Source: Flavobacteriales bacterium (GTDB taxonomy: Bacteria; Bacteroidota; Bacteroidia; Flavobacteriales_G; Salibacteraceae). Taken from it: a stretch of DNA of 64,000 bases. Shown here one piece after another: positions 48,813 to 57,182 of this stretch (the first letter of the stretch is position 1; each line of letters starts with the position of its first letter). The stretch lies in assembly GCA_018660685.1 (NCBI GenBank), contig JABJJW010000014.1, positions 62,001 to 126,000 of the forward strand, given 5' to 3'. Below the pieces are notes generated by a model that worked only from the letters and a program-made list of their open reading frames with translations, was not told the DNA's origin and searched no databases. The translations under genes and the position numbers were made by a program.

Positions 48813-51800
48813 ATGAAGAACGCTTTACTTTTTACCTTCTTGACGGCTCTTGCTGTGTTAGGAGGCGTTTACACATCTAAGGGTCAGTTAATTGTCTATG
48901 AGGAGACTTTCTCTAATGGAACAACATACTGCCCTAGCTCATCTCAATATGATAATTGGGGAGACTTCAGAGACCAGCTTTCACCAACATTACCTTATAT
49001 CTATTGTAAGATTTCTGGTTCACTGAATACAACTGGTGCTACATGTAGTGATCCAGTAGTAGTAGCACAGCTTGCAGCAGCTCTCAACGCTGGAAATGCA
49101 TTGGCTGTAAGTTGCGGTGGAATCACATGGTCTGTTGGAAACAGCTGTATTACTGGTTGTGCCCAATTTGGCGATGACATCGAATTCAACGCCGCTAATT
49201 CTGGTGGTCAATGTTCTTGTGGTGGAGACCTCACGTTGCGTCCTTGTATCGGTAACTCGAACTGGGGAAGTATTGGTGTCGGCGGCTGCGGTGCACCTAC
49301 TCAAACAATGAGAGTAGAATTCCTCGCTGTTAGCTTCGCTGACGATGCTGGAATCGCATCAATTTTGAGTCCTACACTTCCAACTTGCGATCTCGATTCT
49401 ATCGATATCGAGGTTGTTGTGGTAAACCAAGGATCAGACACACTGACTAGTTGCGACATTAAGTGGCAAATTGGAACCGGAACTCCAACGACTTACTCTT
49501 GGACAGGTTCGAACGCACCATATGGTGGAACTGACACGCTCGTAATTGCTAATTACACATTCAGCAATTTTGACGATCTAACAGTATGGACAGAGAATCC
49601 AAACGGTGGAACAGATAGCTTATTAAGTAATGACACATCAGAAATTACTGTTTCAACAGGACTTTCTGGAACATATGGAATACCGGGTGATTACTCGACC
49701 TTCCAAGATGCAGCAGATGACTTGACGGAGTTCGGCGTATGTGGACATGTTGTAATTGAAGCTAGCAATGGAACATACACTGAGCAAATGGATCTCGGAG
49801 AAGTTCTAGGGACAGGACCTGATGCTACCGTCACTTTCAGAAGTGTGAGTGGAAATCAAGCTGATGTCAAGCTTCAGTATGCTTCGACCTCAACCAGCAA
49901 CAATTGGGTTGTAAACCTTAATGCAAGTGATTATATCCACTTTGAAAATATGACGGTTCGAAACACAGGTACATTCATCTACGGACGAGTGTTTGCTATA
50001 GGCGGTGGTGCCGACTATGTGACTATCGACAATTGTCATCTTAGAGGTGTTACATACGGCTACACTGGTGATTATGCTGCGGTTGTTTATGCCAATGGCC
50101 AAAATCACGGATTTACATTATCCAACTGTCTAGTTGAGAAAGGCGCATATAGCCTTCGATACTATGGTGGTGGCAATACATCTCGAGGCGAAAATATTAC
50201 TATAAAGAACAATCGTTTCGAAGACTCATACTATATGGGTACGTACATGTGGTACATCAACGGACTTGACTACTCAAACAATGTGGTCACCAAGGATACC
50301 AGCTACACATACGTACTTTCATACGGAGCATATTTTTACTACGCTGATGATTTTAACGTTAGCGGAAACTACATAGGTGCTTCTGAAGGAGCAAGCTATG
50401 GTTACTCTTATGGGCTCTACATGAACTACTGTGTTGGAGGTAATAATCCAAAGGCTCAGTTGGTCAATAACTGTATCACTTCGGGTACCCCAGGACAAAC
50501 AAATTATGGTTATTACCCAATGTACATGTATGGCTCTGGAAATGTTGATATTGTAAACAACTCCTTCAACAGGGGTGATGGACAATCTGGCAATTACTAC
50601 GCAGCTTACATTAATCAAGGTGGAGGTATCGTATTGAAGAATAACAACTTCGCCAACCTCAATTCTGGTTATGCTCTTTACTGTGCTGGTCTGTGGACTC
50701 TGACTGAAAGTGATCATAATAATTTCTACACAGCAAGTGGTACGCTACTCTATCAAGGAAGCACGGCTTATTCATCCTTGGCTGCATATCAAGTTGGATC
50801 AGGACATGACATGAACTCTGTATCAGTTAATCCAGCTTATGAAGACACCGTAATGTGCATTACATGTAATGACACACTTGACGGTGGCGGAATAAATGTT
50901 GGAAATATGTATGACATCGATTCTAACGTTCGAAGTACTACGACACCAGATATAGGTGCAGTTGAATACATTAATGCTGCTAATTTCACTCTTGGTGGTG
51001 ATACTACAGTATGTGGCGACGAATTCCTAATTGAAGCTGGTCCTGCTCAGTCAGTGACTTGGAGTGTCAACGGTAGCAGTTCTACAGGAAACTCATACCT
51101 GCTTCAAGCAACTGGTACGTCTCCTGAGTTGTTCAACATTAGCGTTAGTATGACTACCGCTTATTGTGGAACAGGTACCGATCAAGCTCAACTCACTCTA
51201 GTTCCGGACGCGAGCCTTGATTCAAACATCCACATATGTGCTGACGAGGTAGTTACCTTGGATCCAGGTGGAGGATCTACTTCCACGTACACTTGGTCAA
51301 CGGGTGAAACAACGTCGACTGTAGAAGCTGGTTCTGCTGGGGATTACTCTGTCACCAAGATTGAAGAGGGTTGCGCGAGTATGGCGTCTACCTATGTTTC
51401 ACAATCAGTTGGTGTTGAGATTCCTGACCTAGAGGAGTGTGAAGACAATGCGCCTATCACTTTGGATGCAACGATCCTTGACGGAACGAACTATGCATGG
51501 TCAGGTGGTAATAGTATGAATTCAGCTATCAACACGTTTGACGACGGTGGTATGTACACTGTTACTGCTACTGATGCTCACGGTTGTGTTTCATCTGATT
51601 CATTCCAGCTTGACATTCTCGGAGAGCCTACTGCTGTGATCAACTATCAGAAAACAGGTGGTTTCGCAGTGTGGTTTGACGGAACAAGTTCTTCGGAACT
51701 TAGTCAGAGCACTACATACACATGGACGTTTGACAACGGTAACTCATCAACTTCACCAACGCCAGTTTACGTATTCCCATTCAGTGGAAGCCTTGTAAGC

Positions 51801-52121
51801 TATACAGTCTCTTTGGAGATTGACAATGGTTGTGGTGTGGATGTTAAGACAATGCAAATTGACTTTGACATCTATGGTGTGAATGATCTTGAAACAGGAT
51901 CGTTCGTTGCATATCCTAATCCAGCTGATGATATTGTAAATATTGTCACTAATGATATGGATGCTAGTTCAGTTCAAATTCTTGACATCAGCGGCCGAAT
52001 GGTTGCCGAATCAGGTCTTGAAGCTGGTTCAACAAACATCACGATGGATGTAAGTAACTTAAGTGCAGGTAGTTATATGATTAAAATTGGTGACGAAGTG
52101 CACCCGTTGATCATCGACTAA
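48813..52121 (+). CDS. T9SS-secreted beta-helix protein, paralogue 2
   Basis: An 1102-residue secreted protein. It has a signal peptide (1-25) and an N-terminal cysteine-rich module (~26-170, ten cysteines, 'QCSCGGDLTLRPC', 'GVGGCGAPTQ') that has no counterpart in its neighbours. From ~175 it follows paralogue 1 closely: CARDB-like domain, beta-helix (~284-716, ends 'TTPDIGAVEY'), Ig-like repeats, PKD-like domain and T9SS sorting domain ('YPNPADDIVNI', end 'VHPLIID'). Many third-codon positions differ from paralogue 1 where the protein is unchanged, so the duplication is not recent and the protein is under constraint. Function unknown. Confidence 0.93.
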   Translation: MKNALLFTFLTALAVLGGVYTSKGQLIVYEETFSNGTTYCPSSSQYDNWGDFRDQLSPTLPYIYCKISGSLNTTGATCSDPVVVAQLAAALNAGNALAVSCGGITWSVGNSCITGCAQFGDDIEFNAANSGGQCSCGGDLTLRPCIGNSNWGSIGVGGCGAPTQTMRVEFLAVSFADDAGIASILSPTLPTCDLDSIDIEVVVVNQGSDTLTSCDIKWQIGTGTPTTYSWTGSNAPYGGTDTLVIANYTFSNFDDLTVWTENPNGGTDSLLSNDTSEITVSTGLSGTYGIPGDYSTFQDAADDLTEFGVCGHVVIEASNGTYTEQMDLGEVLGTGPDATVTFRSVSGNQADVKLQYASTSTSNNWVVNLNASDYIHFENMTVRNTGTFIYGRVFAIGGGADYVTIDNCHLRGVTYGYTGDYAAVVYANGQNHGFTLSNCLVEKGAYSLRYYGGGNTSRGENITIKNNRFEDSYYMGTYMWYINGLDYSNNVVTKDTSYTYVLSYGAYFYYADDFNVSGNYIGASEGASYGYSYGLYMNYCVGGNNPKAQLVNNCITSGTPGQTNYGYYPMYMYGSGNVDIVNNSFNRGDGQSGNYYAAYINQGGGIVLKNNNFANLNSGYALYCAGLWTLTESDHNNFYTASGTLLYQGSTAYSSLAAYQVGSGHDMNSVSVNPAYEDTVMCITCNDTLDGGGINVGNMYDIDSNVRSTTTPDIGAVEYINAANFTLGGDTTVCGDEFLIEAGPAQSVTWSVNGSSSTGNSYLLQATGTSPELFNISVSMTTAYCGTGTDQAQLTLVPDASLDSNIHICADEVVTLDPGGGSTSTYTWSTGETTSTVEAGSAGDYSVTKIEEGCASMASTYVSQSVGVEIPDLEECEDNAPITLDATILDGTNYAWSGGNSMNSAINTFDDGGMYTVTATDAHGCVSSDSFQLDILGEPTAVINYQKTGGFAVWFDGTSSSELSQSTTYTWTFDNGNSSTSPTPVYVFPFSGSLVSYTVSLEIDNGCGVDVKTMQIDFDIYGVNDLETGSFVAYPNPADDIVNIVTNDMDASSVQILDISGRMVAESGLEAGSTNITMDVSNLSAGSYMIKIGDEVHPLIID

Positions 52122-52142
52122 TCTCACTTAATTGAATTTTTT

Positions 52143-52175
52143 AAGGGCGAATCTCACGATTCGCCCTTTTTTTTT
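52143..52175 (+). terminator. Intrinsic terminator after T9SS paralogue 2
   Basis: AAGGGCGAATC and GATTCGCCCTT form a perfect 11-bp stem around TCAC, followed by about nine T. It lies 21 nt after the stop codon. Confidence 0.95.
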
Positions 52176-52242
52176 GCCCGATAGGTATCAAAGATTATTC
52201 TCGATTTCTTCGATGAAGGGTCATTTATTATAAATCAAACAC

Positions 52243-52250
52243 TATTTTTG
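52243..52250 (+). promoter_or_regulatory. -7 box for T9SS paralogue 3
   Basis: TATTTTTG fits TAnnTTTG and ends 25 nt before the ATG. An imperfect -33 T-rich stretch lies near 52223. Confidence 0.55.
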
Positions 52251-52275
52251 ATAGCTAAATCAATTTTTAATCAAC

Positions 52276-55200
52276 ATGAAAAAAACGCTACTCTCAATCG
52301 GCCTAAGCTTATTGTGTGTTGTATCATTTGCTCAGTTGAGCGGTACATACACAATTAACGGAGGTCAGGCAACGGCCGGAACGAACTTCCAAACGTTTTC
52401 AGCTGCATGGTCAGCCTTGACTAGTCAAGGTGTTAATGGCGCTGTAGTATTTAACTGCGTTGAAGGAACGTATACTGAACAAGTATATTACTACAACAAC
52501 AGTATTGCAGGAACGTCGACTACTAATACAGTCACATTCCAAGCAGATGCTGGTAATACGAATGACGTATTATGGCAGTATTCTAATTATCCACTTTACT
52601 TGTATTACGGAAACTACAATAACATCTCATTTGATGATATCAAGTTTGCTACTACAGGTTCTTCTAACGTGTTGCGTTTGTACTACGTCCAATTAACAAA
52701 CTTGACGTTTGAAAATTGCACATTCACTGGTACAAACATCAATACGACGTCTAATTATTATGCGACGATTTATATGTACAGAGCCACAACGATTAATGTG
52801 ACTTTCGATTCATGTGACATCTTGCAAGGATCATATGGTATGTATAATTACTACAACAACTACGCTTTCTCTTCGAGTGCGAAGTTGACGGTGAGTAACT
52901 GTAACATAGTAGATTATGCGTTCTATGGAATATACAACTACGGTCAGTACTCTCCTTATGTAGAATATGATATCAAAGGGAACTATATTGCTAATGAGCC
53001 TGGAGCTTCATATGCCTATCCATATGGTATCATGTGCTACTATGCAAAAGGTGGTTCAGAGATCTCTGGGAACAACATTGAGATAAATGGAGCGAACGGA
53101 GGTTATGGCTTGTACGTATACTACCCACAGGGTAATTCCTCTGCTTCAGTTGAGGTTGTGAACAACATCATTAATCACGTTAACACTGCTGCACCATACA
53201 CTCAATATGGAATATTGTGCAGCTATGGATATTACTCTAGTTTGTATCACAACACGATTACTACAAGCAATAACTATGCTTATAGTCGAGCGTTGTACAT
53301 GTATATGAGTAGCTCGGGTTATACAGGTAATGAAGTTATGAATAACATCATTGCTACTCCTACGAATACCCCTTACGGTTTCTACGGATACAACTATGGT
53401 GGAGCGGCTATCGATTTTGACAACAACATCTGGTGGCAAGGTGCTACAGGTGAGATGTACATGTATGATGGATACGCAGGTACTTATAGCAACCTAAGTG
53501 GTTGGCAAGGTGCTTCTGGAGGTTCAAACTCTCAGAACGTTGATCCGGATTTCACATCAACTACTAACTTGACTCCTCAGTCAGCTGACGTAAATAATTC
53601 AGGTGCTGCTTTAGGTGTTACAACTGACATCTATGGAAACACAAGAAGTACTACTACGCCAGACCCAGGTGCAGTTGAATTCTCTGTTCCTCAAAACAAT
53701 GCAGGCATCACTGATTTAATTAAGCCAGATGCACCTCTTTGTGCTGATGATACATCTGTTATCGCTGTTTTGAAGAACACAGGTCTTGTAACCTTGACGT
53801 CTTGTACAATTCAATGGTCGTTGAATGGCTCTCTTCAAGGGACAATGACATTCAATGACAGTCTTGCACCAAGTGCAGATACTACAATAACACTTGCAAC
53901 TGGTCAGTCATTCTCTACTGGAGATTCTATTGCTGCTTGGTCTTCAATGCCAAACGGAGTTCAGGATAGTGCTGCTGCATATGATACTTCATCTGCTGTG
54001 ATCTATACAGGTCTTGTTGGAACGTATGGTGTCCCTGGTGACTACTCTACGCTAACAGACGCTGTTGATGACATCATGTTGAAAGGTATTTGTGGTGATG
54101 TTACAATTAGCATTACTCCGGGTACGTATAACGAGCAAATTCTCATGACAGGAGAAGTTCTTGGAGCATCTGAAGATGCGACTCTTACTTGGACTAGCTC
54201 AACGGGTGATCCGGATGATGTGAAAATTCAATATCAATCTACGAGTTCTGCCGACAATCAAGTTGTTCTTTTGGACGGTACAGATTTCGTAACATTTGAA
54301 GACCTGAGCATAATTCAGCTTAACACAAGTTCCTATGGAACAGGTGTTCGGTTGGCAAATGGTGCTGAGAATGCGACGTTTGACAACTGCTATATCAGAG
54401 CTGGCCTTGGTCAAATTAACACTACGTATATAGCTGCTTTTTACGCTGACGGGATGAATCACAATCTTACGATCGTGAATAGTCACCTTCACAAAGGTGG
54501 ATATTACGGTATGCGTATCTATGGTGGAGGAACTACCTCTAAAGTTGAGAACGTAACGATAGAGAATACGACAATTGAAGATGTATATTCTTACTATCCA
54601 TGTTACATGTACTACATCGATGGATTAGAGTTCAATAACAATACGGTGACTTCAGATACTAACATGTATGCTTACAGTTACGGAATGTACCTTCAGTACG
54701 TTGATAATTTCAACATTACTGGAAACTACATTGGTGCTGACGGAACTTATTATGGAAATCCAGCAGGATTCTATTACGCATTCTATATGGGTAATAGTGT
54801 AGGTACTGCAAATCCAAGAAGTCAGGTATCTAACAACTGTATCAATATTGGTGCTCCAGGTCAGACTGCTTATGCGTACTATACTTATATGTATAACAGT
54901 GGTTTGTTTGACTATCATAATAACACCATTAATAAGGCAGGGGGTTATAATTCTTATGCTCAGTACCTTTCTGGTGGTGGATTGATTTCCATGAAGAACA
55001 ATAGCTTCTCCAACAATGTAGGTGGAGACGGTATGCGTGTGAATGGTGGTTTCTCTATATCTGAAGCTGACTATAACAACTTCTATACTGTAAGTGGATC
55101 ATTGGTTAACTGGAATGGTACGGGGTACACTAGTATTGAAGCTTATCAAGCAGGAACAGGGAATGGTATGCACTCCGTGTCTACAAACCCAGCGTTTGCT

Positions 55201-56502
55201 GATACGCTTACTTGTGTTACTTGTAATGATACCTTGAGTAATTCTGGAGAGGCACTAACGACTAACATGTATGATATCGAAGGAAATGTTAGAAGCACAG
55301 TTTCTCCTGATATAGGGGCACATGAGTTTGTTTCTCCTTCATCATTTACGTTAGGAGGTGACTCTACATATTGCTCTGACTCAATTTTGATCGAAGCAGG
55401 TCCTGCTCAATCAATTACTTGGAGTGTTAACGGTTCTTCATCAACTGATCCAACAGTAATGTTGACAGGTGGATGTGAGCCAAGTACGCACAATGTATTG
55501 GTTAGTATTACTACAGAGTACTGTGGTTCTGCATCTGACAACGCATTGATTACGCTTATCCCAAGTGCTACTTTGGATGATACTCTTCACTTGTGTGCTG
55601 ATGATGCTGAAACGCTTGATCCATGTGGTGGAAGCACTGCAACTTACGCTTGGTCTACAGGTGAGACAACTTCTACTATCACTATTGATGGTCCAGGTTC
55701 TTACTCTGTTACTAAGATGGAAGAAGGATGCGAGAGTTCTGCTGTAATTGAGGTTACTCAGTCTCAGGCTGTAGATATCCTCGATGTTGAAGAGTGTTCT
55801 GATAACCTTCCTGTAACAATGGATGCTACTATCGCTGATGGTGTGTCTTATGCGTGGGATGGTGGTACATCATTGAATACTGCAACTAACACATTCAACG
55901 ACGCAGGTACATATAATGTAACTGCTACAGATGCAATGGGTTGTACTTCAACTGATGCTTTCTCTCTTACAGTTCTTGAAGAGCCTGAAGCAGCAATTGG
56001 CGAGACTCACAGTGGCTTGACATATTTCTATGATGCAAGTGCATCTAACTATGTTAGCACTGGAACTACGTACAACTGGGACTTCGGTAGCGCTGCTACT
56101 CCATCGTCTTCAACTAACATGACTGAGACTGTAATTTACCCTTGGAGCAATCCAAGCTCACCTACAGCTCACACTGTTACACTTGAAATTGACAATGGTT
56201 GCGGTATCGATCTAGCTTCTATGGAAGTTACTCCTGACCCACTGGGTGTGGAGGACATCGAGGAAGGTACGTTCGCAGTATATCCAAACCCAGCTAACGA
56301 TGTTGTTAACGTTGTTACCAATAACGCTGATGCTGGATCAATCATGATCATGGATATGAGCGGTAGAACTATCATCGAGCTTTCAATCGCTAGCGGATCT
56401 AACACTCACACAGTGAATGTTAGTGATCTAGCTGCTGGATCTTACATGGTGAAAGTTGCTAACGACAATTCTGCTACAGTTCAGTCTTTGATTATTCAAT
56501 AA
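52276..56502 (+). CDS. T9SS-secreted double beta-helix protein, paralogue 3
   Basis: A 1408-residue secreted protein. Residues 1-20 are a signal peptide. A first beta-helix (~21-472) is very rich in Tyr and Asn ('YPLYLYYGNYNNISF', 'GMYNYYNNYAF') and closes with 'TTPDPGAVEF'. A CARDB-like domain (~473-578) follows, then a second beta-helix (~580-1018, 'GTYGVPGDYSTLTDAVDD', closing 'SPDIGAHEF') homologous to that of paralogues 1 and 2. Ig-like repeats, a PKD-like domain and a T9SS sorting domain ('YPNPANDVVNV', end 'VQSLIIQ') complete it. It differs from its neighbours mainly by having a helix in place of their N-terminal modules. It ends at a strong terminator. Confidence 0.93.
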   Translation: MKKTLLSIGLSLLCVVSFAQLSGTYTINGGQATAGTNFQTFSAAWSALTSQGVNGAVVFNCVEGTYTEQVYYYNNSIAGTSTTNTVTFQADAGNTNDVLWQYSNYPLYLYYGNYNNISFDDIKFATTGSSNVLRLYYVQLTNLTFENCTFTGTNINTTSNYYATIYMYRATTINVTFDSCDILQGSYGMYNYYNNYAFSSSAKLTVSNCNIVDYAFYGIYNYGQYSPYVEYDIKGNYIANEPGASYAYPYGIMCYYAKGGSEISGNNIEINGANGGYGLYVYYPQGNSSASVEVVNNIINHVNTAAPYTQYGILCSYGYYSSLYHNTITTSNNYAYSRALYMYMSSSGYTGNEVMNNIIATPTNTPYGFYGYNYGGAAIDFDNNIWWQGATGEMYMYDGYAGTYSNLSGWQGASGGSNSQNVDPDFTSTTNLTPQSADVNNSGAALGVTTDIYGNTRSTTTPDPGAVEFSVPQNNAGITDLIKPDAPLCADDTSVIAVLKNTGLVTLTSCTIQWSLNGSLQGTMTFNDSLAPSADTTITLATGQSFSTGDSIAAWSSMPNGVQDSAAAYDTSSAVIYTGLVGTYGVPGDYSTLTDAVDDIMLKGICGDVTISITPGTYNEQILMTGEVLGASEDATLTWTSSTGDPDDVKIQYQSTSSADNQVVLLDGTDFVTFEDLSIIQLNTSSYGTGVRLANGAENATFDNCYIRAGLGQINTTYIAAFYADGMNHNLTIVNSHLHKGGYYGMRIYGGGTTSKVENVTIENTTIEDVYSYYPCYMYYIDGLEFNNNTVTSDTNMYAYSYGMYLQYVDNFNITGNYIGADGTYYGNPAGFYYAFYMGNSVGTANPRSQVSNNCINIGAPGQTAYAYYTYMYNSGLFDYHNNTINKAGGYNSYAQYLSGGGLISMKNNSFSNNVGGDGMRVNGGFSISEADYNNFYTVSGSLVNWNGTGYTSIEAYQAGTGNGMHSVSTNPAFADTLTCVTCNDTLSNSGEALTTNMYDIEGNVRSTVSPDIGAHEFVSPSSFTLGGDSTYCSDSILIEAGPAQSITWSVNGSSSTDPTVMLTGGCEPSTHNVLVSITTEYCGSASDNALITLIPSATLDDTLHLCADDAETLDPCGGSTATYAWSTGETTSTITIDGPGSYSVTKMEEGCESSAVIEVTQSQAVDILDVEECSDNLPVTMDATIADGVSYAWDGGTSLNTATNTFNDAGTYNVTATDAMGCTSTDAFSLTVLEEPEAAIGETHSGLTYFYDASASNYVSTGTTYNWDFGSAATPSSSTNMTETVIYPWSNPSSPTAHTVTLEIDNGCGIDLASMEVTPDPLGVEDIEEGTFAVYPNPANDVVNVVTNNADAGSIMIMDMSGRTIIELSIASGSNTHTVNVSDLAAGSYMVKVANDNSATVQSLIIQ

Positions 56503-56522
56503 TCAAGACTCAATATATTTAG

Positions 56523-56551
56523 AAAAGCCCCGCAATTGCGGGGCTTTTTTC
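56523..56551 (+). terminator. Intrinsic terminator after T9SS paralogue 3
   Basis: AAAAGCCCCGC and GCGGGGCTTTT form a perfect 11-bp GC-rich stem around AATT with a T tail, 20 nt after the stop codon. Confidence 0.95.
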
Positions 56552-56660
56552 GTTTCTAACCATACGTGTGTGGATAAGTTTTCTCGATAAAATTGCCGTA
56601 TTCTTCGATCAATCATGGATTTCACACCATAAACAGTATATTAGTGTAAACTAATTTTCC

Positions 56661-57182
56661 ATGGAAACGATATTAGATCCCCTATTCGAGATATTTCCAG
56701 GCTTGCAACAGTTTGGTTTCGGCGCTCTTGTTCCTCTTGTAGCATTTGCCGCAGTAGGTATTCTGGCCCAGTGGTCCCTTTACGACAAGTGTGGCTTGCC
56801 CGGAATTGATTGCATCATCCCAATAAAGAATGTCATCACTTTTCTTAAAATAATGGGGAGACCTGCCAGCCATAGTCTAATTGTGATGATTCCGCCTCCG
56901 ATTATCGCTGGAGCCCTGGTCTTGATAGCTGATCCGACAATCTCATATGCTGCTGCTGCAGTCATAGGTCTTCCGTGGTTGTACTTTATGATTAAAATAT
57001 ACATCGAACTGTGTCAGAGCTTTGGTCACTACAAATTGACCGATTACATTCTCGTTACTTTGTTTAATGGGTTCTACGTCCTTCATTTGGGACTTTCATA
57101 CTCTGAGAAGTATCGCGGACCGGTGTACGCTCAAAAACTGGATAAAGACTCAGAAGAACAACTGAATGGGCAACTTGCTTAA
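56661..57182 (+). CDS. Small integral membrane protein (DUF5684-like)
   Basis: A 173-residue protein with four likely transmembrane helices ('FGALVPLVAFAAVGILAQW', 'LIVMIPPPIIAGALVLIA', 'SYAAAAVIGLPWLYFMIKIY', 'TDYILVTLFNGFYVLHLGL'). The motif 'KCGLPGIDCIIPIKNVITFLK' resembles the segment that precedes signal peptidase domains in some Bacteroidota proteins, but no peptidase domain is present. The function is unknown. It converges on alaS; both stop codons share the tetranucleotide TTAA (57179-57182). A terminator for this transcript appears to lie inside the alaS 3' end. Confidence 0.85.
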   Translation: METILDPLFEIFPGLQQFGFGALVPLVAFAAVGILAQWSLYDKCGLPGIDCIIPIKNVITFLKIMGRPASHSLIVMIPPPIIAGALVLIADPTISYAAAAVIGLPWLYFMIKIYIELCQSFGHYKLTDYILVTLFNGFYVLHLGLSYSEKYRGPVYAQKLDKDSEEQLNGQLA

